A model generated the notes under the pieces. It did not search any database and had not been told where the DNA came from. It was given only the letters and a program-made list of their open reading frames with translations. This document shows, piece by piece, positions 1-7,696 of a DNA stretch of 64,000 bases (the first letter of the stretch is position 1; each line of letters begins with the position of its first letter). The DNA comes from Acidobacteriota bacterium (GTDB lineage: Bacteria; Acidobacteriota; Terriglobia; Terriglobales; Acidobacteriaceae): NCBI GenBank assembly GCA_018268855.1, contig JAFDVR010000017.1:496001-560000 (forward strand), in the 5' to 3' direction. The translations under genes were made by a program, and so were the position numbers.

Positions 1-930
1 AGGCGGATTTTCAATGACAGGCACACCGGCCCAGCGGGCCTGTTCGCGCATTTCGAGCGCGATGAGATCGCGGCCTTTGGCAAGTACTTTCGGTGCCTGC
101 ATGGTTTCGAAGCTGAACTCGAGCGCGACGGCGAAGTGTGTCGGATTCATGATGAGCACACTGGCGCGAGAGACGTCGGCACGGCGTTTCTGCGTAGCCA
201 TGGCGCGCTGAATCTGGCGGATCTTGCCTTTAACCTGCGGATTTCCCATCGCATCGCGCACTTCTTCTTTGACTTCCTGCTTGGTCATGCGGAGGCGCTT
301 ATTCCACGCACGGTATTCCATCGCATAGTCCACGCCTGCCCATGCGACCAGGAGCCATGCGGCATTGAGTGCGAGGGAGTATCCCGCACTGAAGGCGAAC
401 GGCAGACGATCGATGGACATGATGGGAAATGGAAGCAGAGCGTGGCGGATGATGCCGAAGCTGAGGAACGCGATGATACTTGCAGGAATAAGCGATTTGG
501 CGAGACGCACCAGAGCGCGCACACTGGCGAGTTGCTTGAGATTGCTGCCGGGGTTGAGGCGTGCGGGTTTGATGCTGAGCGCTTCTGCATGGAACTGGAT
601 GCCTCCGCTCTGCATCACGCCTGCGACAAGCGCGCCACAGAGAGAGGCCATCATAACGAGCGTGACCAGACCGAGGAGCGGGAGCGTGGTCGCACGAACC
701 AGATGCACGATACTCTCTGGTGTGCCAGGCAGGCCGTTCGCGCCAGTGAGCATGCCGGCGTACGCGTCGCGCCAGAGCGAGACGAATTTTCCACTGACGG
801 CGCCAAGCATCACCACACCTGCAAGCATGGCGAAGGATGCGTTGAGCTCGCGCGAACGTACACTGTCGCCTTTTTCGCGGGCTTTGCGCTTGCGCTGCTC
901 TGTGGCTTTTTCTGTACGGTCCGCACTCAT
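1..930 (-). CDS. flhB: FlhB, flagellar export-gate substrate-specificity switch (3' end cut by window edge)
   Basis: Inner-membrane component of the flagellar type III export gate. It switches export from rod/hook to filament substrates after cleaving itself. The ATG at 928-930 opens a frame that stays open to base 1 (310 residues seen; family about 350-380). The N-terminus has the charged stretch typical of FlhB (EKATEQRKRKAREKG), followed by hydrophobic segments. The self-cleavage motif NPTH is at bases 136-147 (residues 262-265), within VLIMNPTHFAVALE. The start overlaps the fliR stop as ATGA (927-930), so the two are translationally coupled. It is the last flagellar gene visible; flhA would be expected beyond the edge, but that is inference. 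Confidence 0.95.
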   Translation of the reverse strand, partial: MSADRTEKATEQRKRKAREKGDSVRSRELNASFAMLAGVVMLGAVSGKFVSLWRDAYAGMLTGANGLPGTPESIVHLVRATTLPLLGLVTLVMMASLCGALVAGVMQSGGIQFHAEALSIKPARLNPGSNLKQLASVRALVRLAKSLIPASIIAFLSFGIIRHALLPFPIMSIDRLPFAFSAGYSLALNAAWLLVAWAGVDYAMEYRAWNKRLRMTKQEVKEEVRDAMGNPQVKGKIRQIQRAMATQKRRADVSRASVLIMNPTHFAVALEFSFETMQAPKVLAKGRDLIALEMREQARWAGVPVIENPP

Positions 931-1700
931 GCCGTCACCATGATTTGCGCGGCGTCGAGCAGGCGCGTGAAGTGGGCTTCAATCCAGTGCGGCCAGACGG
1001 CAAGCGAGCCGATGAGGACGACATAGGAAAGAAGCGTTTTTACCGGAATACTAACGATCTGCACAGGAAGCGCTGGCGCCATACGACCAATGAGAGCCAT
1101 GGCAATCTCCACCGTAATAGTGGCGGCAAGCACGGGTGCGGCGAGTTGTAGACCAGCCAGAAAGATGCCCGCAATCATTTCGACCGCAGTGTGCACGGAA
1201 ATCATCTTCATCGCTGCCATTCCCGGGGGGACAATGGCGAAGCTGCGGATAACAGAAGCAATGAGCAACCGGTGCAGACCTGCGCCGAAAAGGATAAGTA
1301 TGCCAAGCCAGCTTAAGATTGTGCCGATCACGGGTGTTTCCACGCGCGAGTTTGGGTCCATCAGATTGGCGAGCGAGAAGGAGAAGCTCATGCCCATGAT
1401 GGAGCCGGCGAAGAGCAATGCTTCATTGAGCAACGTGATCGAAAAGCCGAAGATGAGTCCGGCGGCGATCTCACCGAGGATGGCGGCGATGCTTAGATCA
1501 TGTGCAGACGGCATGGTGGGCACAACGAGAATCGTCATGGCCAGAACGAGCGCGGCTTTGATGCGTGGTGGAATAGCTGCCGAGTTGAGCGGCGGTGCGA
1601 AGACCATGATGCCGCTGAGGCGAATCATGACGAGCGTACCTGTGGAGAGCAACTGCTCCCACGAGTAGGCGGTCATCGGATTGTGCGCGTCGAGCATCAT
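927..1700 (-). CDS. fliR: FliR, flagellar type III export gate membrane protein
   Basis: Polytopic inner-membrane protein that forms the export gate with FliP and FliQ. With the ATG at 1698-1700 it has 257 residues (MMLDAHNPMTAYSW...), the usual FliR length. A longer frame from 1787 would run back over the end of fliQ (stop 1718) and is unlikely. Several hydrophobic helices are seen, and the DPNSRVETPVIG stretch is typical of FliR. It lies 17 bases after fliQ and overlaps flhB by four bases. Confidence 0.93.
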   Translation of the reverse strand: MMLDAHNPMTAYSWEQLLSTGTLVMIRLSGIMVFAPPLNSAAIPPRIKAALVLAMTILVVPTMPSAHDLSIAAILGEIAAGLIFGFSITLLNEALLFAGSIMGMSFSFSLANLMDPNSRVETPVIGTILSWLGILILFGAGLHRLLIASVIRSFAIVPPGMAAMKMISVHTAVEMIAGIFLAGLQLAAPVLAATITVEIAMALIGRMAPALPVQIVSIPVKTLLSYVVLIGSLAVWPHWIEAHFTRLLDAAQIMVTA

Positions 1701-1717
1701 GGCAGATGTAAAGGTCT

Positions 1718-1987
1718 CTAGCCGAGGAACTGGTGGAAGTCGCCCCAGAGATGGAGCGTGTAGAGGACGAGCCGTTTGATGAACCACGGCATGGCAACGA
1801 CGCCTGCGACAAAGACGATGATGAGGCGCGGAACAGCAGTAAGTGTCTGTTCCTGAATGCTGGTGACCGTTTGGACAATGCTGAGCAGGAGACTGACAAG
1901 CGCGCCTGCGATCAACATGGGAGCGCTGAGCAACATGGCTTCGATGAGAAGACGGCGGGCGAGTTCTACGGCCTGGTCGGGACCCAT
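1718..1987 (-). CDS. fliQ: FliQ, flagellar export gate membrane protein
   Basis: Small two-helix inner-membrane subunit of the export gate, 89 residues as in other FliQ proteins. The N-terminal MGPDQAVELARRLL is followed by a first hydrophobic helix (about 18-38), the family's SIQEQTLTAVPRL loop (about 43-55), and a second helix ending in a short basic tail. It begins 10 bases after fliP ends and runs into fliR, keeping the fliPQR order. Confidence 0.94.
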   Translation of the reverse strand: MGPDQAVELARRLLIEAMLLSAPMLIAGALVSLLLSIVQTVTSIQEQTLTAVPRLIIVFVAGVVAMPWFIKRLVLYTLHLWGDFHQFLG

Positions 1988-1997
1988 AAGTGCCCTC

Positions 1998-2888
1998 CTA
2001 GAAACTCTTCATGAGCGAACCGGCGAGCAGGTGCCAGCCATCGACCATGACGAAAAGAAGAATTTTGATTGGCGTAGACAGCACGACAGGGGGAAGCTGC
2101 ATCATGCCGACCGAAGTGGTGACGCTGGCCACGACTAGATCGACCAGCATAAATGGAAGAAAAAGTATGGCTCCGATCTGGAAGCCTGCCTTCAACTCAC
2201 TGATCATGTATGCAGGAACGACAACACGCATCGGAAGCTGTTCGCGTGTTTGCGGACGTGCGATCTGTCCTGCATTGGCGAAGAGCGCGAGATCTTTTTC
2301 GCGTGCATAGCGCAGCATGTAGGTCTTGACCGGAGCGGCGCCACGAGAGATCGCTTCTTCACCGGAGATAAGATTTGCACGATACGGCGCGACGGCCTGC
2401 TGCTCCACCTGGACGACGACAGGTTGGATGAGAAACCAGGTCATCATGAGGCTGAGTGCCATGAGAATCTGATTGGACGGTGCAGTCTGTGTGCCGAGTG
2501 CCTGTCGCAGAAAGTGAAAGACGACGAGCAGACGGACCATTGGTGTCATCGCCAGAAGAATGGCCGGGATAAGCGTGATGAAGGTGAGCGAAAGCGCGAC
2601 GACCCACGGCGAGCTGTGCGCTGCTTCGATCTCTTCTGCAATGCTGCGCTGACCTGCAGGTTTGGTGGAATGCCTGGATACGACGGTGTTTGGACGTGTG
2701 GGCGCGGTAGGCGGCGTTGCCGCTACAGGTGCAGGTGTGTTGTTGGCAAATGCGCGCGCATTATTGATGGCTACAGCATGCACGGGCCTGTGTGACCAGA
2801 ACTCCTGCGGTGCCGGTTCTGCATGCCCCTTTACGGCAATGCCTCCAAGAAGAAGCATCAGGGCCGTGAGAATGCGGGCTATCGCCAC
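1998..2888 (-). CDS. fliP: FliP, flagellar export gate protein with long N-terminal extension
   Basis: Core channel protein of the flagellar export gate. It is 296 residues against about 245 for most FliP proteins. The extra part is at the N-terminus: a cleavable signal peptide (about 1-23) followed by a Pro/Ala/Thr-rich stretch to about residue 75. The conserved FliP body then begins, with TPMVRLLVVFHFLRQALGTQ followed by PSNQILMALSLMMTWF. The C-terminal part has the usual hydrophobic helices and SVGMMQLPPVVLSTPIKILL. The start overlaps the end of fliO by 10 bases. Confidence 0.94.
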   Translation of the reverse strand: MAIARILTALMLLLGGIAVKGHAEPAPQEFWSHRPVHAVAINNARAFANNTPAPVAATPPTAPTRPNTVVSRHSTKPAGQRSIAEEIEAAHSSPWVVALSLTFITLIPAILLAMTPMVRLLVVFHFLRQALGTQTAPSNQILMALSLMMTWFLIQPVVVQVEQQAVAPYRANLISGEEAISRGAAPVKTYMLRYAREKDLALFANAGQIARPQTREQLPMRVVVPAYMISELKAGFQIGAILFLPFMLVDLVVASVTTSVGMMQLPPVVLSTPIKILLFVMVDGWHLLAGSLMKSF

Positions 2889-3199
2889 GATGTCTCCTGC
2901 GCCTGGATGAGACGGGTCTTCGGTCGAACGTTGAATTCAGCGGGGGCATTTTCAAGCGGCGTAATAATATTTATGGAATCCGGTCCGCCGCCGATAAGGA
3001 ATTCACGCCCGTCAATCTGAACAAGCGTGAGCTGGCGTTTACCACCCAAACTGACCTGCTCGACAATCTGCATGCGGTTTTCTTTCCGCACACGTTGAAA
3101 GAGGTCGATGCCCTTTTTGAGCAAGCCTCCAACAGGAGGTGCTGCGGGCTTCTGCACTTCACGCGGACGCGCTACGTTGTTCATTTGTCGAAGATTCAT
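2879..3199 (-). CDS. fliO: FliO-like protein without a membrane segment
   Basis: It occupies the fliO position between fliN and fliP. The product is 106 residues. The part from about residue 40 (MQIVEQVSLGGKRQLTLVQIDGREFLIGGG) is the typical FliO core. FliO normally carries an N-terminal transmembrane helix, but here residues 1-35 are polar and basic (RPREVQKPAAPPVGGLLKKG) and no helix is visible. Either the protein works as a soluble chaperone for FliP assembly, or membrane attachment is provided differently. The ATG at 3197-3199 is 21 bases after the fliN stop. The call rests on the core motif plus position. Confidence 0.8.
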   Translation of the reverse strand: MNLRQMNNVARPREVQKPAAPPVGGLLKKGIDLFQRVRKENRMQIVEQVSLGGKRQLTLVQIDGREFLIGGGPDSINIITPLENAPAEFNVRPKTRLIQAQETSWR

Positions 3200-3220
3200 T
3201 GTGAGATATCTATTGTTTCT

Positions 3221-3523
3221 CTACGCGAGTTGCGTGATGCGAACGCCCATACGCTCGTCTACTGCAGAAAATTCGCACCAGCAGAACTGGACACCACCGA
3301 TGCAAAGAGGCACATCAAGAGTTTCGGCGTGATTGCTGATGAGCATCTGACCAGGTTGGAGCGCGAGCGCATCGCGCAGACGCATGGCAGGCATACGGAG
3401 CTGCACACGGATGCGTCCTGAAATGTCGCGCACAGTAGGCCATCCCGGCTGGTTTATCAAGGTGGCGCTTGCAGCAGATGCTGCGTTACCAATGAGTGCT
3501 ATCTGCGAGGTGGCTTCGCTCAT
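3221..3523 (-). CDS. fliN: FliN, flagellar motor switch protein (SpoA domain)
   Basis: C-ring component that helps set rotation direction and docks the export apparatus. It is 100 residues, essentially one SpoA (FliN/FliM C-terminal) domain. VRVQL-type strand VRDISGRIRVQLRMPAMRLRD is followed by LALQPGQMLISNHAETLDVPLCIGGVQF and the conserved end GVRITQLA. Its ATG overlaps the fliL stop by four bases. No fliM gene sits between fliL and fliN, which is the usual place for it. Confidence 0.9.
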   Translation of the reverse strand: MSEATSQIALIGNAASAASATLINQPGWPTVRDISGRIRVQLRMPAMRLRDALALQPGQMLISNHAETLDVPLCIGGVQFCWCEFSAVDERMGVRITQLA

Positions 3524-4053
3524 CGTTGCACCAGAAAATCAGTGAAGAGCACTTCACTTACCTTGAATTCAGGTACCCGTTTCGTGACATTCGCCGCAAT
3601 GGCATGCTTCAACTGTTCCTTACCTTCGGAGGCGAGAAGCTGCTCCGAGGTTTTAGCCGTAACAACGGTGAGAATGGCATCACGTGCAGAGGCCGCTGGA
3701 CCGGCATCTTTCTCCTTGCCTTTGGCCTCAGCTTCTTCTTTAGGTTTTTCTTTGGTTTCCGGATCTTGCACGAGCAGAGTGACAGCGATCTTGAGGTATG
3801 CGTGGCCACCTGCATCGGCAAGATTGACGAGCATGGGATCAAGTGCGACCGGATGGGTCTTTGCAGGTTTGTGTTCCTCGACAGGAGCTGCGGGTTTGGT
3901 TTGCGCCGCCGCAACCATTTTGCCGCTACGCATCATGTAAAAGAACCCACCACCCGTGATGGCTACTGCGGCAAGAGAGGCGGCCATCACGGTGATCAAA
4001 AGTGAACCCATTCCCACTTTAGCGGTAGGGGTTTGCTTATCTGTTTCGCTCAT
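3520..4053 (-). CDS. fliL: FliL, flagellar basal-body-associated membrane protein
   Basis: Single-pass inner-membrane protein that surrounds the stator near the motor. The ATG at 4051-4053 gives 177 residues. A short cytoplasmic head (MSETDKQTPTAKVG) is followed by one transmembrane helix (about 16-41), an Ala/Lys/Pro linker, and the periplasmic FliL domain starting at PVALDPMLVNLADAGG. Residues about 90-115 form a highly charged stretch (PETKEKPKEEAEAKGKEKDA) inserted in the domain. A TTG-initiated extension back to 4113 is possible, but would enter the hairpin before the gene and adds nothing typical. Confidence 0.88.
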   Translation of the reverse strand: MSETDKQTPTAKVGMGSLLITVMAASLAAVAITGGGFFYMMRSGKMVAAAQTKPAAPVEEHKPAKTHPVALDPMLVNLADAGGHAYLKIAVTLLVQDPETKEKPKEEAEAKGKEKDAGPAASARDAILTVVTAKTSEQLLASEGKEQLKHAIAANVTKRVPEFKVSEVLFTDFLVQR

Positions 4054-4117
4054 GCCTGTGAGGAATGCACGAGCAATACCATTTGCAAGATAGCCAGCAT
4101 TAATACGAGCCAAGAAA

Positions 4118-4146
4118 ACGCCGCCGCTCCCGGTGAACGGCGACGT
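4118..4146 (-). terminator. Hairpin after flgE, possible weak terminator
   Basis: Read on the minus strand, this is ACGTCGCCG, an 11-base loop, then CGGCGGCGT (9 bp with one T-G pair), followed by TTTTC. It lies in the 106-base gap between flgE and fliL, the largest gap inside the flagellar run. It may reduce readthrough from the rod/hook genes into the fliL-flhB segment. The T tract is short, so full termination is doubtful. Confidence 0.4.
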
Positions 4147-4159
4147 AAGAAGCGGGCGA

Positions 4160-5386
4160 TTAGCGAACCATGTTTATGGTGTCCTGCGTAATTGCGTCAA
4201 ATGCCGTCACGGTTTTTGAATTTGCCTGAAAAGCGCGTTGTGCGACGATAAGATTGGCAAATTCGGCGGAGATATCAACGTTGGATTGCTCTAATGAAGA
4301 GCCTTCCACGTCTCCGCGGCCTCCGGTCCCTGCCACGCCAATACTGGCGAGGCCGGACGCGTCATTGGCCTGATAGAGATTGCCTCCGAGACGGGCCAAG
4401 CCATCCACATTAGCGACAGTAGCTACGGCTATTTGTCCGAGCTGCTGGGAGTTACCGTTGCTGAAGCTAGCGGTAATGACACCTTGGCCATCGACGGTGA
4501 AGCTCTTGTACTTACCGGTAGCATAGCCGTTTTGGTGCGTGGCGTTTACTGAAGAAGCAACAGCAGTCTGCGTGATGAGACCTTTACCCGTGTCATCATA
4601 GAGCGACCAATTGAGCTGCATGTCGCTGGCGGCATCCTTCATGCCAGAAAATGAGATGCCGGAGATATCGCTCGACGGCAAAGCAAGATTTCCATCGCTA
4701 TCGAATTTGAGCGTTCCGGTGTTACCGCTGGCTGAAGTTGCTTCAGTGCCGGGTATGGTGACGGCGTAGTTCCACTCGTTATCTGCCGCTTTGGTAAACG
4801 TGACCGTAACCTCATGTGCCGTACCGAGCGAATCGTACATGGCAATGGAGTTTGCAAACGACGCGCCGACAGTGGAGGAAGAATTAAGCACCGCGGTCAT
4901 GGAGAAATCGTTGGTCGCGCGAGCCTGCTGCATCTGTCCAGTGGGAATGACGATGGGGACGACGCCGGTATTGCGGTTGATGTCTCCGTTGACGGCAGGA
5001 TAACCCATCACATTCAGCCCAGAGCTGGTAATAAGATTGCCGTATTGATCGAGCTGGAAGTCGCCAGAACGTGTGAGGGCCTGACTGCCGTCCTTCTGCA
5101 CCAGGAAAAAGCCGTCACCATTGATGGCCATATTTGTAGAGGTGCCGGTGACAGAGAGGCTACCCTGGGTGTAATCCGAGGCTATATTAGATACCTTTGT
5201 GCCAACGCCAATCTGCAACGGCGTGTTCGCACCCGAGGAACCGATGTTCTGGTAAAGCAGATCGGAGAACTGTGCAGTCTGTTTTTTAAAGGCAGTGGTG
5301 TTCAAGTTAGCGAGATTATTGCCGATAGTATTCAAAGCGACGGAGTCGGCCTTGAGTCCGGTGAGAGCGATGGAAAAGCTGGGCAT
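4160..5386 (-). CDS. flgE: FlgE, flagellar hook protein
   Basis: Structural subunit of the hook, exported by the flagellar system. It has 408 residues, a normal FlgE length. The N-terminal rod/hook signature (MPSFSIALTGLKADSVALNT followed by IGNNLANLNTTAFKK) and the C-terminal FlgE/FlgG signature (GSSLEQSNVDISAEFANLIV followed by AQRAFQANSKTVTAFD) are both present. The middle is Ser/Thr/Gly-rich and variable, as expected for the D1/D2 domains. The start is preceded by AGGAG. It lies 24 bases after flgD, its capping partner. Confidence 0.95.
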   Translation of the reverse strand: MPSFSIALTGLKADSVALNTIGNNLANLNTTAFKKQTAQFSDLLYQNIGSSGANTPLQIGVGTKVSNIASDYTQGSLSVTGTSTNMAINGDGFFLVQKDGSQALTRSGDFQLDQYGNLITSSGLNVMGYPAVNGDINRNTGVVPIVIPTGQMQQARATNDFSMTAVLNSSSTVGASFANSIAMYDSLGTAHEVTVTFTKAADNEWNYAVTIPGTEATSASGNTGTLKFDSDGNLALPSSDISGISFSGMKDAASDMQLNWSLYDDTGKGLITQTAVASSVNATHQNGYATGKYKSFTVDGQGVITASFSNGNSQQLGQIAVATVANVDGLARLGGNLYQANDASGLASIGVAGTGGRGDVEGSSLEQSNVDISAEFANLIVAQRAFQANSKTVTAFDAITQDTINMVR

Positions 5387-5410
5387 GGCAGAGAGTGCTC
5401 CTTAGAAGTG

Positions 5411-5698
5411 TTAGGAATTTGTAGTGGTGGTGACGCCTACGGCAGTGTTAAGGCTTGTAATGCCCTGATTGATGCCGATGAGCTGCTGCAAACTATTTAC
5501 GCCGACAAGCTGCTGTACGTATTGCGCCGGATCCTGAGGCTGGGTTGGATCCTGATTTTTCAACTCGGTCACGAGCAACGTCAGGAAATCGTTAGCGTTG
5601 ATGCCGCTGTCTGCTGACTGCTTCGTGTTGTTTGTCGAGGTGGTGGTAGCTGCTGCCTGGTTTGTGGTTGTAGGCATGTTGCTAGGAATAGAAGCCAT
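5411..5698 (-). CDS. flgD: FlgD, hook-capping protein, short form
   Basis: Caps the growing hook and guides FlgE assembly. Only 95 residues: a Thr/Asn/Gln-rich leader (1-27), the conserved FlgD N-terminal core (NANDFLTLLVTELKNQDPTQ, then PQDPAQYVQQLVGVNSLQQL), and a short Thr-rich tail. The Tudor-like and FnIII domains of a typical FlgD of about 220 residues are absent. Because flgE follows after 24 bases there is no room for them, so this is a naturally short form rather than a truncated frame. A clear AGGAG lies upstream of the ATG. Confidence 0.9.
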   Translation of the reverse strand: MASIPSNMPTTTNQAAATTTSTNNTKQSADSGINANDFLTLLVTELKNQDPTQPQDPAQYVQQLVGVNSLQQLIGINQGITSLNTAVGVTTTTNS

Positions 5699-5717
5699 TG
5701 GTTCTCCTTGATCTTCG

Positions 5718-7223
5718 TTAAGCGCGCAGACTAATGCCGCTGGATATGGAATGGTCGTGCCAGATGGGTGCGGTATGGGTTACCTCCAAATGGCTTTCGT
5801 TATGGCGTAGAGGAAGTCCGCCTTCGTTGCTTCCCTGCTGATTATTCTGTTGCCGGCCGGCTGTGTTGCTTTGGTTTTGCTGAGAAGAACGTCCGCTGCT
5901 TTGCTGCGTATCAAATGCCGCGCTGGATGACGTTTGCGAAACCGTAAGTGAATCAAGGCGAACGCGCTCAGATTCCAGAAATGTAGTGATATGAGAGATA
6001 GAGTTCGAGACAATCTCGTGGGTCGAAGAGCTTTCCGTTGAAACGGTCGCGTGAATTTTACCGTCCTTATCAACAACTGCCCGAAGATGCATTTGGCCCA
6101 GTATGTTATCTGGCACGCTCACTTCAATGCCTTGCGGCTGAGAGAGTGAAGAAGGCAAATGGGCGATAGGGAGTGAAGGTGCAACCGAACGCTCCAATGC
6201 TTGCGCTGCTGATACTACAGCAGGCTGTGCTGGAGATTGCATGTGCCCCATGGGTGTAGCGTGCGGTTGAGCATTAGAAGTGTGGGACGCTAAATGCGAG
6301 ATCGAAATGGATGAACCAGCCGGTTGGTGCTCGGATAAGCTCTCAGCGAATGTTGTGGGTTCACTTCTTTTCTCGTTTGTCTTTTCGTCTGTCTTCTCGT
6401 GATCTTTGGTGGCAATCTCAATCACGTGCGGCTGTGCGGGCTTTGTCTTGACTACTTGGTCCGTAGGCACGAAAGATGCTGAAGAAACGGTGGCTTCTTT
6501 ATCACTAGAGGCTTGTGTCTCTGTCTTTTTCTCAGTAGGCTGCTTCGCCGGGATAGTCACAGGGATATTCGCGTTCACCACCTGAAATGGTGCGGAGGAA
6601 GTAGCCTTCGAGTCCTCAACAGAAGGTTCAATGCTATCCGCACCGGTCCCTTTATCTTTCGATATCTTCTTCGTCTCAGATTTTGACGTTGTTTCTAATC
6701 CCGACCTTGGCTCTTTTCCCTTCTTCGAATCCACTTTTTGTGGCGCCAACTTAGGAGTGATTACATCAACCGGAAGCTCTGGCTGGACGATCGGTCCTTC
6801 TTTTGGTGAACTCACTGCCTCATCAGCGAGAGTTTCCTTGGAAGAGTTTTGTGTAACTACGGAAGCATTTGAAGGATCACTCGTTCCATTCTGTTGTGGT
6901 AAATCAGCAATAGTTGGCGCTTGTGCCGGAACTGCGGTTGCTGTTTGCATCTCAGCACCAGTTGGCTTTTTCGTGGCAACAGGAGTTATCGATTGCATCT
7001 CAACAACGGTTGGCGTTTGAGCATTAAAAGAGGGAGCAGTCGGCGTCTGTATCGCAGGGTTCGTTGCAGCCATGTCTGCAACCTTCTCTTTCAATGTGGA
7101 GAGAAAGTCACCAGGGGTTCTCTGCTGCTGCACGGCGACGGAGGTGATGGGACTATCCGATTTAGCCGCTGTTATGTTTTGAATCGACTGCACAAACTCT
7201 CCTTGCGGAGGAGAGAAATGCAT
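5718..7223 (-). CDS. fliK: FliK, flagellar hook-length control protein
   Basis: Molecular ruler that measures hook length and triggers the FlhB switch. About 500 residues from the ATG at 7221-7223. Most is low-complexity Ser/Thr/Pro/Lys/Gln-rich sequence, as expected for the ruler region. A conserved C-terminal Flg_hook domain starts near residue 365 (LSQPQGIEVSVPDNILGQMH) and includes HATVSTESSSTHEIVSNSIS. A Gln/Asn-rich tail follows. Position between fliJ and flgD agrees. The start is uncertain: a TTG four codons upstream (7235) is equally possible, and neither has a clear ribosome binding site. Confidence 0.85.
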   Translation of the reverse strand: MHFSPPQGEFVQSIQNITAAKSDSPITSVAVQQQRTPGDFLSTLKEKVADMAATNPAIQTPTAPSFNAQTPTVVEMQSITPVATKKPTGAEMQTATAVPAQAPTIADLPQQNGTSDPSNASVVTQNSSKETLADEAVSSPKEGPIVQPELPVDVITPKLAPQKVDSKKGKEPRSGLETTSKSETKKISKDKGTGADSIEPSVEDSKATSSAPFQVVNANIPVTIPAKQPTEKKTETQASSDKEATVSSASFVPTDQVVKTKPAQPHVIEIATKDHEKTDEKTNEKRSEPTTFAESLSEHQPAGSSISISHLASHTSNAQPHATPMGHMQSPAQPAVVSAAQALERSVAPSLPIAHLPSSLSQPQGIEVSVPDNILGQMHLRAVVDKDGKIHATVSTESSSTHEIVSNSISHITTFLESERVRLDSLTVSQTSSSAAFDTQQSSGRSSQQNQSNTAGRQQNNQQGSNEGGLPLRHNESHLEVTHTAPIWHDHSISSGISLRA

Positions 7224-7252
7224 GTGGAATGCCAAACAGCGACAGCGATTAC

Positions 7253-7696
7253 TTAGGGATTACTTAATCGCGCGCGATTCTGCAATGCAAATTCGTCTAA
7301 CATCTTTTGTTCGCGCTTGTTGTTCTCCATGGCTTCCATATCGCGTGCGCGCTGCAACATGGTAGAAGATTGTTCTGCGGCCAAGCGTTTTTCTAAAAAA
7401 ATGGCGCGCACTTCTTCTTCTTTCTGTTTCGCTTCGTTGCGTTGAAGTTGAAGAGTTGCGTTTTGCCAGACAGCAACTTCTCGTGACAGACCTGCTACGA
7501 GCCAATTATGAGTATTGCCCTTCGACAGTGCTTCATTCCCTTCAAATACTGCCTCACGCACCTGGATGGCACATACCGCCATCGCATTCTCTATGGCGTG
7601 GAGTGCATGGCGGCTAGCCGCTAGTTCACCCTCAGCACGTGCTTCGAGCAATCTCTGAATATCAGCAAGACGTTTAAAGGATTGGCTGCGTGTCAT
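7253..7696 (-). CDS. fliJ: FliJ, flagellar export chaperone/ATPase stalk
   Basis: Coiled-coil protein that sits in the FliI ATPase ring and links it to FlhA. It has 147 residues, almost all predicted helix with heptad-like spacing and many Arg/Glu/Gln/Ala residues (ADIQRLLEARAEGELAASRH; NEAKQKEEEVRAIFLEKRLA), as in FliJ. Its ATG overlaps the fliI stop (ATGA at 7693-7696), so the two are coupled. Sequence identity in this family is low; the assignment rests on coiled-coil character, length and position directly after fliI. Confidence 0.87.
   Translation of the reverse strand: MTRSQSFKRLADIQRLLEARAEGELAASRHALHAIENAMAVCAIQVREAVFEGNEALSKGNTHNWLVAGLSREVAVWQNATLQLQRNEAKQKEEEVRAIFLEKRLAAEQSSTMLQRARDMEAMENNKREQKMLDEFALQNRARLSNP

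Noticed and set aside
136..1026. Long open frames on the plus strand opposite flhB
   Set aside because: They are antisense to FlhB, which has a clear NPTH motif and conserved neighbours; their products are low-information and Arg/His-rich.
4085..4115. GG...GC pair upstream of fliL resembling a second sigma-54 promoter
   Set aside because: The spacing is 11 bases rather than the required 10, and the flanking bases are poor.
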